A DNA stretch of 64,000 nucleotides from DATMXP01 sp964460935 (GCA_964460935.1 CAYWSM010000202.1:1-64000), one strand, 5' to 3'; positions 51,991-61,345 are shown, numbered from the stretch's first letter. Numbers and translations are program-made. Notes: generated by a model from the sequence alone, not told the origin.

Positions 51991-52707
51991 TCAATACTCG
52001 GGGCTGAGGGACTCAGGATCGTACTCTTGACCGTACTTATTCGTATGCTTTTCGTCGTGATGCGCCTTGGCTATCACATTCATTTTCCCGAAGCTGGCAT
52101 CTTTTTGTCCGACAAGAATTTCTCGGGATTCCAATTCCTCTTGATCCGCCACGAATTCATACCAGAGATGAACCCGATAACGCCCAGACGGAACGTCCTG
52201 GATCGCCACATTTCCTGAGGAATCCGAGACCCCGATCAAGCGAGAATTCACGGCAAAGATCACCGCACTCATTTCAGGATGAATATTGCAGAAGATATAA
52301 GAAGGACCAGGCCGGTCGAACCTGACTCTTTTTTGAGACCCCGCCTGATACAGGCCCAAATCAAACCGCTTGCCTCGATACAAAGAAAACACATTATGGA
52401 ACCACGGATCCAGATTTGGAAAAAGCACCGTGCTGCCGATTGGCACAACCAGCAGATGCGGCGTGAATTTCTTATCTTGCTGCACCATGCGATACTGCGG
52501 TGCTTGGTACTCCGACCGTTCGAGCCTGTTTGCGCTATCTTCGGGAACAAGCCAGACTGCAACCTGTGAGAAGTCTTTGAGCGGCTTGTGCGTGTGCTGA
52601 TCTTCGATCGTCACAGTTCCGGTTACCTGATAGCTTGTCTGGGCCATCAGCGCCGGCGACGTGGCAATAACGCACACAATCCATGCTGTATAAATGAGAA
52701 GCTTCAT
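51991..52707 (-). CDS. Exported cupredoxin-like (methylamine-utilisation/plastocyanin type) protein
   Basis: A protein of 238 residues with a signal peptide (about 1-22, ending 'LMA-Q'). A cupredoxin-like core has 'LVVPIGSTVLFPNLDPWFHNVFS' and 'RPGPSYIFCNIHPEMSAVIFAV', which supply the His, Cys, His and Met of a type 1 copper site. A carboxypeptidase-regulatory-like beta segment ('GVSDSSGNVAIQDVPSGRYRVHLWYE') follows. It could carry an electron or bind copper in the periplasm. It starts 3 bases after the porin stop and is probably co-transcribed. Confidence 0.83.
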   Translation of the reverse strand: MKLLIYTAWIVCVIATSPALMAQTSYQVTGTVTIEDQHTHKPLKDFSQVAVWLVPEDSANRLERSEYQAPQYRMVQQDKKFTPHLLVVPIGSTVLFPNLDPWFHNVFSLYRGKRFDLGLYQAGSQKRVRFDRPGPSYIFCNIHPEMSAVIFAVNSRLIGVSDSSGNVAIQDVPSGRYRVHLWYEFVADQEELESREILVGQKDASFGKMNVIAKAHHDEKHTNKYGQEYDPESLSPEY

Positions 52708-52710
52708 GGC

Positions 52711-54207
52711 CTAAAACAAAAAGCCCGCTGCGAGCCCTACCTGGTCCGCCGTAGCATTAGTTCCACGAACCGGACTTGTCCTTAACCGACGATATTCTGC
52801 CGATAGCAACAGATCTGATCGAGGACGCAAGATGTAGTTAACCATCACCGACTCGTTTCGAGTAATGAGGGAGTTTGCATAATAGTCGTATGTGCCCAGT
52901 TCGCGCAGTTCCGAGGAGTTGTAACCTCCATATCCGGCCGCAACGTTGAACTCCTGTTTCGAATTCAATTTCAACTTCAGTTGAGACCAACCGCCGATCT
53001 CTCCGACACCCGCAAGTAACGGAGCTGTTATGGTTAGATAATGAAGTTCGTCCTGAGCTGAAACCATGGAGTAAGGAACCCCGCCAAACGCTTGTAAACC
53101 CTTGCCGCTAAAAAACTCTCCATTTAGTTGCAGATGTTGTCCGAGAGGTGCCTGCCAATCCGCCATAACTCCCGCACCGTTCACCTTCGGCCCAGAGTAG
53201 AAGTGCAATGGCGTAAACAACCCGGCAACGCCAATCGTAAACTCATGTTCGGACTCGCCATGGCTACCAGAGACTCGTACCGCGTAAGCGGGCTGACGAG
53301 AGCTTTCGCCCGCGGTTGGGTAACGCATTTGTGGAGCATAACCGGCATACCCGGACGGATCAAATACTCCGGCCTCCACCTTCCATCGTGAATTTTCGTA
53401 ATCGAAGTGATGTTCCACTCTGATCGATGGATTCCAGGCCCATAGGTTCCCCGTCGAACTCATCGCGGGTTCTCCGACAGTTGCGTATGACGTAGGGGAA
53501 TTCGGAGAAAAGAATGGAATATCGATACCGCCCACGAGGCTTGTTTTCGGCCAATCGAAGCGTAACCGGGCAATTCGTAGCCGAACTATACCACTGGAAA
53601 TACCGTTGTATCCGGGCGGAAAACCACCAAAGAAATCCATCTGCAAATCAGCAGACGTGCGCGCGCCTAACAGCTCAGGACCAAAACCTGTAATTCCGAC
53701 AATGGACTGCCGCATCGAAGCGCCGGTGCTGCCATCCGGAGTGCCAGGAACATGAGGAAGCGCAATCGACGGAAGATCAATATTGTCCACCTGTCCGAAA
53801 TTGCTGAATGCATTCAGCAAAACCATACCGGAGAGTTTGACGCGAAACCTCGATGCGCTCTCTACTTTCGTCTGTTGATGCTCTTCGACCCGTTCCGTGA
53901 GAATTTGCACATCGTCGCGTGTCACTGGTGGCTCGCCGGAAGGGACAGAATTCGCACTGGACTCCTTAGCCAGTCTCGCCTCAAGAGCTTCTACCGTGGA
54001 TTTCAGTTCCCTGATTTCCGCACGTGAGGTATCGAGTTCGTTTCGCATATCGCGCAGTGACCCGTTCAAGATCTCGATCTGCTGAAGGACTTGATCGATC
54101 TGCTGCGAGGTGGCGGGCGCCGTCTGCGCACGGGAGTTGGTACTGATGCTCAACAATAAAATCAACGTGCACGCAGCTATTTTGACCGTTTGCCGTTCTA
54201 AACTCAT
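52711..54207 (-). CDS. Coiled-coil porin-like outer-membrane protein
   Basis: A protein of 498 residues with a signal peptide (about 1-27). A long N-terminal coiled coil (about 32-90; 'QQIDQVLQQIEILNGSLRDMRNELDTSRAEIRELK') is followed by a beta-barrel with many aromatic strands ending 'ATADQVGLAAGFLF'. The plan matches trimeric OprP/DcaP-like porins, in which the coil lies in the periplasm. The TGACA array 345 bases upstream links it to the OmpR/PhoB-type regulator; phosphate is a candidate solute but not shown. Confidence 0.8.
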   Translation of the reverse strand: MSLERQTVKIAACTLILLLSISTNSRAQTAPATSQQIDQVLQQIEILNGSLRDMRNELDTSRAEIRELKSTVEALEARLAKESSANSVPSGEPPVTRDDVQILTERVEEHQQTKVESASRFRVKLSGMVLLNAFSNFGQVDNIDLPSIALPHVPGTPDGSTGASMRQSIVGITGFGPELLGARTSADLQMDFFGGFPPGYNGISSGIVRLRIARLRFDWPKTSLVGGIDIPFFSPNSPTSYATVGEPAMSSTGNLWAWNPSIRVEHHFDYENSRWKVEAGVFDPSGYAGYAPQMRYPTAGESSRQPAYAVRVSGSHGESEHEFTIGVAGLFTPLHFYSGPKVNGAGVMADWQAPLGQHLQLNGEFFSGKGLQAFGGVPYSMVSAQDELHYLTITAPLLAGVGEIGGWSQLKLKLNSKQEFNVAAGYGGYNSSELRELGTYDYYANSLITRNESVMVNYILRPRSDLLLSAEYRRLRTSPVRGTNATADQVGLAAGFLF

Positions 54208-54613
54208 GCTGCTATCTCCGAGAAGAAGGCTGAAATCATGTCATGTTCTTTCGGGGTATGCACGTCTGAACCGCTTTGCCGAAACGAGTCTCGCCGTACC
54301 GGAATCAGAAACGGCGGATTTGGATCAAGGCTAGGTCAATGTCGACCGAGTGTTTCGATACTTCCCTTTTTTTGCTGTTTTCTCCCTTCCATCTTGCATG
54401 TCCACATTCAAAGATGTAGCGATCTACACGATCCGTGCAAATTCCGTTGCAGCATATGGAAAAAACGGAGCGACCAAATGAAGAACGGCTTAACATCCTG
54501 CTCGCTAATGTAACCCGAATCTGGGACTTGTCGGCTTCGTCAGAGAACAAATGACATCATCCTGACAAATCTGTGACATTGTTGGGAGACGACGCCCTTG
54601 TGTAATCAATGGG
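54208..54613 (-). other. Intergenic region of about 400 bases between the two porin-type genes
   Basis: It contains no convincing gene. Short frames at 54238-54513 (plus) and 54305-54550 (minus) lack ribosome sites and family features. The only structured element is the triple repeat at 54552-54578. If transcription starts just past it, the porin message would have a leader of roughly 330 bases, unusually long, in which I see no clear hairpin. Confidence 0.6.
54552..54578 (-). promoter_or_regulatory. Pho-box-like triple direct repeat upstream of the porin unit
   Basis: TGACA begins at 54552, 54563 and 54574, exactly 11 bp apart, and read on the gene strand is TGTCA three times. It is nearly the same as the array before the regulator gene at 51954, which makes a shared regulator likely. 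Confidence 0.72.
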
Positions 54614-56293
54614 TTAGAACTTCACCATAATGGCAAAGCGTGCACTCGGTTCGTCCTTCCGAAGATCCGGACACCAGCCTGTGTCACCGGCAACACAGGT
54701 AGAACCCGGCGTCGCGGAGAGTTTTGGACCCGGAACAAACGTCGTCCCAGGAACCAAGCCACCCGGGCCTCCTGCCCCGCCATACACGCTGAGAGCACTC
54801 GTGTTCCCACCGGGCGGTGTAATGCCTCCAGGACCACTCCAGTACGGCACGTTTGCATGACGGTAGCCATATTCACTTCTGAACGTGATGTATTGCTTCG
54901 GCATCCAGTCGAAGGTGAGCGATGCATCCCACGCTTTAAACACATCTCCCGGATTGGCAGTGAAGTACGGCGAACCTGTTATCGCATCCGCTCCGTTGAT
55001 CGGCGGAAGCAAGGTCAGATAACGCCCGGGGTTGTTCATCATGCCGCCACCCACCGTGAGACCGTAAGTATCCTTCTTGAACCAGAATCGGTTGTAAGCC
55101 ATCCATCCCGCGAAGCTCTGTTTCGGCCGAATCGTACCGTCTGGCGCTTTCGTGTTTCCGTGGCAACTGACACCGGCACCATACTCGCAGCCGAGATCGC
55201 CGGTAATCGAAAACGCCATTTTGTCAAGAAACTTTTCCGGACGGTCGTAGTACTTCACTTGAATGCTGTCGTCGGTATGAATTCGTGAACGTCCGAAGTG
55301 GCCGTTTCCAGTGCCGAGCGTGTCCTCACCCATCCCATAGTTGTTAGAAACAAGAGACAGCCACGGTTTCGGACGCCAGAGGATTTGGCCACCCAAGCCT
55401 GGTTTACCTCCAAACCGGCCATACGACTGCCAGCCATTGATGATCCAGGGTTCAATCTTCAACTTATCAGTCGGGAACCACTGGATTCGCAGGCCGTTGA
55501 AAAACCACGGTGTATTCGACGACACGTACGATGGCTGGTAAGCCCAATTATCGAAGTTGTAGTAGCTAAAGAGACCAATATAGGAAACAAATATGCCCGC
55601 ATCAATGTTCAGCCCGTGATTAACGTTGAAGTGATACCCGCCATAGGCTTCCGACACATATCGATAGGCGCCGCGGAGGTTCCATTGACCACGGGCTGTA
55701 CTGGCATCATTGCGTGGTGTGGAGACGCCAAACATGCCATTCATCGTCAACACGCGGCCACGAACATTCTGCCAATTAAAGTCGCCGCCAAAACTGATCT
55801 GCTCGACTTGGAATTCGTTCGACCGAAATGTCTCGGTTGATCCGCCGAGGGTATCGTCTTGAGGATGGTTAAAGCTGTGAATGAAGTTCGTATCGAACCG
55901 AATCTCGGGAGTAAAGAATTTCGAGTCCCACACTGCATCCTTAGTGCGTACTGTTCCATTCAGCCAAGTCCAATCGGCGTATGCAAAAGGTTGGGTCGGA
56001 TCGGTTTTTTGCGAACTCTGCGATGAAGCAATCGTAGTTGCCGGCATATCCGCAGAAGCAGCATATTTGTCCACGACTGGCTGCGCTGGTGCGGCTTGCG
56101 TTGTCGTAACAGACCCGTTCAGCCGAGCTTCCATAGCGGCCAATCGACGCTCCAGTTCATCCACGCGTTCCTGCAACTGTTGCTCGCGTTGCGAAGGAGG
56201 GGTGTTTGTAGATGCTTGCCGCCCGAACAAGCAAGGTGTTGGGCAAATTCCGACAATGATGGAGAAGAGAACACACCAATAGAACTTCCTCAT
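54614..56293 (-). CDS. Outer-membrane beta-barrel protein downstream of kdpC
   Basis: A protein of 559 residues with an exported N-terminus (about 1-27). A short coiled coil (about 36-60; 'REQQLQERVDELERRLAAMEARL') is followed by a large aromatic-rich barrel of the BBP2 type ('GGDFNWQNVRGRVLTMNGMFG', 'GAYRYVSEAYGGYHFNVNHG') ending 'ARFAIMVKF'. It begins 52 bases after the kdpC stop in the same direction, so it probably belongs to the kdp transcript and could let potassium cross the outer membrane. That role is inference from position. Confidence 0.78.
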   Translation of the reverse strand: MRKFYWCVLFSIIVGICPTPCLFGRQASTNTPPSQREQQLQERVDELERRLAAMEARLNGSVTTTQAAPAQPVVDKYAASADMPATTIASSQSSQKTDPTQPFAYADWTWLNGTVRTKDAVWDSKFFTPEIRFDTNFIHSFNHPQDDTLGGSTETFRSNEFQVEQISFGGDFNWQNVRGRVLTMNGMFGVSTPRNDASTARGQWNLRGAYRYVSEAYGGYHFNVNHGLNIDAGIFVSYIGLFSYYNFDNWAYQPSYVSSNTPWFFNGLRIQWFPTDKLKIEPWIINGWQSYGRFGGKPGLGGQILWRPKPWLSLVSNNYGMGEDTLGTGNGHFGRSRIHTDDSIQVKYYDRPEKFLDKMAFSITGDLGCEYGAGVSCHGNTKAPDGTIRPKQSFAGWMAYNRFWFKKDTYGLTVGGGMMNNPGRYLTLLPPINGADAITGSPYFTANPGDVFKAWDASLTFDWMPKQYITFRSEYGYRHANVPYWSGPGGITPPGGNTSALSVYGGAGGPGGLVPGTTFVPGPKLSATPGSTCVAGDTGWCPDLRKDEPSARFAIMVKF

Positions 56294-56345
56294 ATTTCTC
56301 CTATGCTTTTGGGAGGAAACTTTCTAAACCAACGATGATTTCCGT

Positions 56346-56966
56346 TTATCGTCCGGAGGCTGCAGTAACCTTTGGGTCTAACTCGCTTATATTTCTTGTA
56401 GAAAATTTGGTATCAAGGGCCAGATTGAGTTCGAGCACGTTGATCCGCGGTTCGCCAAGTAGTCCGAGATCGCGTCCTTTGGTGTGAGCCGCTACTAACA
56501 AACGTATTTGTTTTTCGGTCACGTTGCGCGCTTTCGCCACGCGCGCAGCTTGGAAGTAAGCGTTCGCTGGTGTGATGTCCGGATCTAGGCCCGAAGCGGA
56601 TGTCGTCACCAAATCAATGGGAATCGGAATGGACGGATTCTCTCCCCGAAGCGTATCGACCTCGCCCTTTACGCGATCCAGAAGTTTCTGATTCGTGGCC
56701 GCGTAATTAGTGCCACCCGAACTGCTTGCGTCGTACCCGTTCGTTCCTGCCGCAGACAGACGAGGATGGAAATATCCTGCCCCGCTGAACGGCTGACCGA
56801 TTATGCGAGAGCCAATCATCCTTCCATCGCGCGAGACCAATTGCCCGTTTGCCTTATCACGAAATAGCACCTGCGACAACGCCGTCACAACCAGGGGATA
56901 GATGATGCCGAGCAAGACAGTCGTGACAATCGTCATCAGCACAGCAGTAATCAAATTCTTCTTCAT
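56346..56966 (-). CDS. kdpC: K+-transporting ATPase subunit KdpC
   Basis: A protein of 206 residues from the ATG at 56966, which has GAGGG five bases upstream; a GTG at 56978 overlaps the kdpB stop and is less likely. One N-terminal membrane segment (LITAVLMTIVTTVLLGIIYPLVVTA) is followed by the periplasmic domain with 'NGQLVSRDGRMIGSRIIGQPF', 'YFHPRLSAAG' and 'VTTSASGLDPDITPANAYFQAARVAKAR'. It holds the complex together and aids potassium binding by KdpA. Confidence 0.96.
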   Translation of the reverse strand: MKKNLITAVLMTIVTTVLLGIIYPLVVTALSQVLFRDKANGQLVSRDGRMIGSRIIGQPFSGAGYFHPRLSAAGTNGYDASSSGGTNYAATNQKLLDRVKGEVDTLRGENPSIPIPIDLVTTSASGLDPDITPANAYFQAARVAKARNVTEKQIRLLVAAHTKGRDLGLLGEPRINVLELNLALDTKFSTRNISELDPKVTAASGR

Positions 56967-56974
56967 ACAATCCC

Positions 56975-59014
56975 TCACGCCAGTTTTGCGGCCGTAATCA
57001 GCACATCGATCGCCTTGATGCCGGCGAAAGGCACAATGATCCCACCGACGCCGTAAATCAGCAGGTTTCGACGTAAGAGCGCGGCTGCTCCCATCGCTCG
57101 ATATCGGATTCCGCGTAACGCCAGCGGTATCAATGCAATAATGATCAACGCATTGAAGATTACGGCTGAAAGAATTGCCGACTCCGGATTCTTCAAGTGC
57201 ATGATGTTCAATGCATTCAGAACTGGAAATGTCCCGGCAAACATCGCAGGGATAATGGCGAAATACTTGGCCACGTCGTTAGCGATCGAAAACGTCGTCA
57301 ACGCACCGCGGGTCATCAGCAACTGCTTGCCGATCTCCACCACCTCAATCAGCTTTGTGGGATTGGAGTCGAGATCCACCATGTTGCCGGCCTCTTTGGC
57401 GGCTTGCGTGCCGGTATTCATAGCCACGCCGACATCAGCTTGCGCAAGCGCGGGGGCATCATTGGTGCCATCGCCCGTCATCGCAACCAGTTTGCCGTCT
57501 CCCTGTTCCTTGCGGATCAGGTCCATCTTGTCCTTCGGAGTGGCCTGGGCAAGGAAGTCATCGACACCCGCCTCGCGGGCAATCGCTGCCGCGGTCAGCG
57601 GATTGTCGCCGGTAATCATCACCGTCCGAATCCCCATCGACCGCAACTGATCAAAGCGTTCTTTCATCCCGCCTTTGACGATGTCTTTCAACTCAATCAC
57701 GCCCAGCGCTCCGCGGCGCTTCTCCGCCACAACGAGAGGAGTGCCACCAGACCGGGCAATCGTTTCAACAGTTTGCTTAACTTCCGCGGGCATACTCGAC
57801 GAGTTCTCGATCAGGTATCGATCGATCGCGTCAACTGATCCTTTGCGGATCTCAAACCCGTTGAGGTTGACGCCCGACATGCGCGTCTGCGCCGTGAACG
57901 GCACGAACTCAGCGTGGTGTGACGACATTTCACGACCACGCAGGTTGTATTTCTCCTTCGCCAATACGACGATTGATCGTCCTTCCGGAGTTTCATCTGC
58001 CAAAGAGGATAGTTGCGCCGCATCTGCGAGTTCTGATTCGGATACTTCTGGAGCAGGAATGAAACGCGATGCCTGTCGATTTCCCAGGGTGATCGTTCCC
58101 GTCTTATCGAGCAGGAGAGTATTCACGTCGCCCGCCGCCTCGACAGCACGCCCGGACATCGCCAGAACATTGTGCTGCACGAGCCGATCCATCCCTGCGA
58201 TGCCAATGGCCGACAAAAGGCCTCCAATTGTTGTTGGAATCAAACACACTAGGAGTGATACCAGCACAAACACCGTCTGCGGAGATCCCGAATAGATCGC
58301 AAACGGTTGCAGTGTGACCACCGCAAGCAAAAATACGATCGTCAACCCTGCCAGAAGAATATTTAGGGCGATCTCGGTTGGCGTCTTCTGGCGCTCGGCT
58401 CCCTCAACCAGCGCAATCATGCGGTCAAGAAACGTTTCGCCAGGATTACTCGTGATCTTTACCTTGATTTGGTCAGACAAAACACGAGTGCCACCGGTAA
58501 CCGCCGAACGATCGCCACCGGCTTCTCGGATTACCGGCGCCGATTCACCCGTGATCGCCGACTCATCCACCGACGCTACACCTTCGATAATCTCTCCATC
58601 ACCTGGAATGAATTCTCCGGCAGAGACTAGTACCAGATCGCCGGAGCGCAATTGCGAACTGACAATGCTTTCTGTAGTTCCGTTTGGGAAAAGACGATTG
58701 GCCATCGTCTCCGACCGTGTTTTTCGCAGCGTATCGGCCTGTGCTTTGCCTCGGCCCTCCGCCATTGCTTCGGCAAAGTTGGCGAACAATACTGTGAACC
58801 AAAGCCACAGTGTGATTTGCAGATTGAAGGCAAATGCTTGATGCGGGTTCTTGATGAGCAGGATTGTCGTTATGACGCTGCCGACCTCGACAACAAACAT
58901 CACGGGATTGGCCATCATTTTGCGTGGGTTTAGCTTCAGGATGGCGTCCCACGTAGCGCGGCGAACGATCTTGCTGTCCCAAAGCGACTGGCGTTGCCTG
59001 TGTCCACTCGACAT
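56975..59014 (-). CDS. kdpB: K+-transporting P-type ATPase subunit KdpB
   Basis: A protein of 679 residues. The P-type phosphorylation motif 'DKTGTITLGN' is near 305, with 'VDESAITGES' in the actuator domain and 'TGDGTNDAPALAQADVGVAMNTGTQAAKEA' in the hinge. It hydrolyses ATP and drives potassium import through KdpA. It is spaced 3 bases from kdpA and joined to kdpC. Confidence 0.98.
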   Translation of the reverse strand: MSSGHRQRQSLWDSKIVRRATWDAILKLNPRKMMANPVMFVVEVGSVITTILLIKNPHQAFAFNLQITLWLWFTVLFANFAEAMAEGRGKAQADTLRKTRSETMANRLFPNGTTESIVSSQLRSGDLVLVSAGEFIPGDGEIIEGVASVDESAITGESAPVIREAGGDRSAVTGGTRVLSDQIKVKITSNPGETFLDRMIALVEGAERQKTPTEIALNILLAGLTIVFLLAVVTLQPFAIYSGSPQTVFVLVSLLVCLIPTTIGGLLSAIGIAGMDRLVQHNVLAMSGRAVEAAGDVNTLLLDKTGTITLGNRQASRFIPAPEVSESELADAAQLSSLADETPEGRSIVVLAKEKYNLRGREMSSHHAEFVPFTAQTRMSGVNLNGFEIRKGSVDAIDRYLIENSSSMPAEVKQTVETIARSGGTPLVVAEKRRGALGVIELKDIVKGGMKERFDQLRSMGIRTVMITGDNPLTAAAIAREAGVDDFLAQATPKDKMDLIRKEQGDGKLVAMTGDGTNDAPALAQADVGVAMNTGTQAAKEAGNMVDLDSNPTKLIEVVEIGKQLLMTRGALTTFSIANDVAKYFAIIPAMFAGTFPVLNALNIMHLKNPESAILSAVIFNALIIIALIPLALRGIRYRAMGAAALLRRNLLIYGVGGIIVPFAGIKAIDVLITAAKLA

Positions 59015-59017
59015 GAC

Positions 59018-60817
59018 TTAGAAAGCCCTTCCTGCATGCATGAGCAGATGCTCGAGAATTGGTCCCAGGCTGAGCGCCGGGAAGAAGGTCAATGCTCCGA
59101 GGATTAGAATTGTTCCCATCAGCAATACGCCGAATAACGGCGTTGTTACAGGGAACGTACCGAGCGAGGGAGGAACGTACTTCTTCTGCGCAAGATTTCC
59201 GGCTATTGCCAGCATCGGAATGATCATGAAGAAGCGGCCAATGAGCATCGTCAGCCCAATCGTCGTGTCATACCAGGGGGTGTTAACCGTCAGTCCCCCA
59301 AAGGCCGAGCCGTTGTTGCCCGCCCCGGAAGTAAACGCATACAACATCTGAGAAAGGCCGTGTGGACCTGGGTTTGAAATACCAGCAAGGCCGTACGGTT
59401 TCACCGCTGAGATACCAGTGAAGATCAGGATGACCAAGGGAAAGACGAGCGCTACGAGCATCGCCATCTTCACGTCATACGCTTCGATCTTCTTGCCCAG
59501 ATACTCGGGAGTACGACCCACCATCAAGCCGGCGATGAACACGGCAAGAACAACATAGATCAGGATTCCGTACATGCCAGCCCCGACACCGCCAAAGATG
59601 ACCTCGCTCAACATGATATTAACCAGCGGGACCATTCCGCCGAGCGGGGTAAACGAGTCATGCCAACCGTTGATAGCGCCACAGCTCGCATCGGTAGTCA
59701 CTGTTGCCCAAAGCGCTGTATTGGCAATGCCGAACCTGACTTCCTTCCCCTCCATATTGCCGCCAGATTGCAGCGCTGAAACATGCTGGTCGATTCCAGG
59801 CAAGAGCGGATTGCCGTTGGCTTCAGCCCAGTAGCAGACACTCACACCGGCCAGGAAGAGGACCGCCATCGTTCCCCAAACGGCCCAACCATGACGTTGC
59901 GAACCCGTCATTCTTCCTAACGTATACGTTAGCCCTGACGACACTGCGAAGATTGAGAACAATTCAATCAGGTTGCTTAACGGAGTTGGGTTCTCGAAAG
60001 GATGCGCGCTATTGGCGTTAAAGAAGCCGCCGCCATTGGTGCCCCATTCTTTAATGATTTCCTGTGAAGCTACCGGCCCTTGCGCGATCGTTTGCTCGGT
60101 AACGGTGTCCACCTCGGGCTTGCCGCCGGTCCCAATAACCGGCTTCCCATTAGCATCCACTTTCGCGACTTTCTGCGGCTCGACAATCTTCACAGTGTCG
60201 TATGGGCGCAGGTTCTGCACGACTCCCTGCGAAACGAGCAATAGTGCACCGACGATGCAAAACGGCAACAACACCCAGAGAGTTGCTCGGACCATATCGG
60301 CCCAGAAGTTCCCGATCGTATCCATCTGCCGGCGAGCAACTCCGCGAATGAACGCGATCGCCAACGAGATACCAACGGCGGCGGAAACGAAGTTGTGGTA
60401 CGCAAGCCCTGCCATTTGGGTGAAGTAACTCATCGTGCTTTCACCCGAGTAGGCTTGCCAGTTGGTGTTGGTGGTAAATGATGCCGCAGTGTTGAATGCC
60501 AAATGTTGCGGCATGACTCCGGCAAGTTTTTGGGGATTAAACGGCAGGTATCCCTGAAGACGCTGGATCGCATACAGCAATAGCATCGACACGACACTGA
60601 ATAGCAACATCGATGCAGCGTATTCCGTCCACCGCATTTCGCGATTTTCATCGACGCCTGTCAGTCGATATATCAGCCGTTCAACAGGCCGCAATAGCGG
60701 GTCCAGGAACGTTTTCTCGCGGTTGAACACATGGGTCATGAAAACACCCATGGGCTTTGTTACCGCGAATATCAGTCCCAGAAAAACGAAAATTTGCAGC
60801 CAGCCATTGACTGTCAT
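59018..60817 (-). CDS. kdpA: K+-transporting ATPase subunit KdpA
   Basis: A protein of 599 residues with about 10 membrane segments. The selectivity-filter loops are recognisable: 'TTNTNWQAYSGESTMSYFTQM', 'GTNGGGFFNANSAHPFENPTPLSN' and 'TSGAGNNGSAFGGL'. It is the channel-like subunit that takes potassium from the periplasm. It starts one base after the kdpF stop (TGAAATG). Confidence 0.98.
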   Translation of the reverse strand: MTVNGWLQIFVFLGLIFAVTKPMGVFMTHVFNREKTFLDPLLRPVERLIYRLTGVDENREMRWTEYAASMLLFSVVSMLLLYAIQRLQGYLPFNPQKLAGVMPQHLAFNTAASFTTNTNWQAYSGESTMSYFTQMAGLAYHNFVSAAVGISLAIAFIRGVARRQMDTIGNFWADMVRATLWVLLPFCIVGALLLVSQGVVQNLRPYDTVKIVEPQKVAKVDANGKPVIGTGGKPEVDTVTEQTIAQGPVASQEIIKEWGTNGGGFFNANSAHPFENPTPLSNLIELFSIFAVSSGLTYTLGRMTGSQRHGWAVWGTMAVLFLAGVSVCYWAEANGNPLLPGIDQHVSALQSGGNMEGKEVRFGIANTALWATVTTDASCGAINGWHDSFTPLGGMVPLVNIMLSEVIFGGVGAGMYGILIYVVLAVFIAGLMVGRTPEYLGKKIEAYDVKMAMLVALVFPLVILIFTGISAVKPYGLAGISNPGPHGLSQMLYAFTSGAGNNGSAFGGLTVNTPWYDTTIGLTMLIGRFFMIIPMLAIAGNLAQKKYVPPSLGTFPVTTPLFGVLLMGTILILGALTFFPALSLGPILEHLLMHAGRAF

Positions 60818-60818
60818 T

Positions 60819-60908
60819 TCAGAATTTCTCCGGACGCAACAGGGCGTAGAACAGGTACGCGGTTACCAGACCGCTGACAACGAGTATTAGTAACGATTGC
60901 AGATCCAC
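60819..60908 (-). CDS. kdpF: K+-transporting ATPase small subunit KdpF
   Basis: A 29-residue peptide read from a GTG at 60908 to a TGA at 60819-60821. It is a single membrane helix (LQSLLILVVSGLVTAYLF) ending 'YALLRPEKF', the characteristic KdpF C-terminus. An AGGTGGG ribosome-site-like run lies a few bases upstream. KdpF stabilises the KdpABC complex. It is immediately before kdpA, as in other kdpFABC operons. Confidence 0.9.
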   Translation of the reverse strand: MDLQSLLILVVSGLVTAYLFYALLRPEKF

Positions 60909-60917
60909 AATACCCAC

Positions 60918-61004
60918 CTACTTCATCCGCTCGCAGAAATGAACGTATCCGATAGAAACAATGAAGAAGGCAATCGTGATAGCTACGAACAACGCATCCT
61001 GCAT
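60918..61004 (-). CDS. 28-residue membrane peptide upstream of kdpF
   Basis: Read from the ATG at 61004 to a TAG at 60918-60920, with GGAGA eight to ten bases upstream. The sequence opens MQDALFVAITIAFFIVSIG, one hydrophobic helix, and ends 'YVHFCERMK'. The stop is 9 bases before the kdpF start. Similar tiny proteins with a 'Y-V-x-x-C-(E/D)-R' end precede kdpF in related genomes as far as I recall. I infer a small accessory subunit of the Kdp pump; it has no established name. Confidence 0.7.
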   Translation of the reverse strand: MQDALFVAITIAFFIVSIGYVHFCERMK

Positions 61005-61345
61005 GATTCATTCTCCAGAGAGTTCATTGGACAAGAAGTTATCTCGTTCTCTTTCAATCTTTGTTCGACGTGCGATTCCAGTGCTGCGTTCTTCCGTCCA
61101 ACCCTATTGCGCTCAACCATGCTCGAATCGCGAGGAAGCCGAACTACAACATCCCATGTTCGGACCTGTCTCCTCAGGATTGAGTGGTATGGAGTTACCT
61201 CCTGACATAGCCCCACGAATACACGCACTAGGAAAGCGATGCTGACTACGCATACCGCAATGAAGATCATCATCCCAACCATGTGTATCGCCGAACGGAA
61301 ACGCTGTGCCCGTTCCTCACACACACTGATTGGACTACTTCGCAA
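60983..61345 (-). CDS. Doubtful small membrane protein between kdpE and the kdp structural genes
   Basis: An open frame of 120 residues (99 from an internal ATG at 61282, MVGMMIFIAVCVVSIAFLVRVFVG). It has one membrane segment near the start and then a polar region that overlaps the better-supported 28-residue gene in another frame. No family is recognised. The 400-base stretch from 61005 to 61405 may instead be mainly promoter and leader for kdp; no c-di-AMP riboswitch pattern is apparent. Confidence 0.25.
   Translation of the reverse strand: MRSSPISVCEERAQRFRSAIHMVGMMIFIAVCVVSIAFLVRVFVGLCQEVTPYHSILRRQVRTWDVVVRLPRDSSMVERNRVGRKNAALESHVEQRLKENEITSCPMNSLENESCRMRCS

Noticed and set aside
54305..54550. 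81-residue minus-strand frame beginning next to the TGACA array
   Set aside because: No ribosome site, no family features, Cys/Arg/Ser-rich composition; it is treated as leader sequence.
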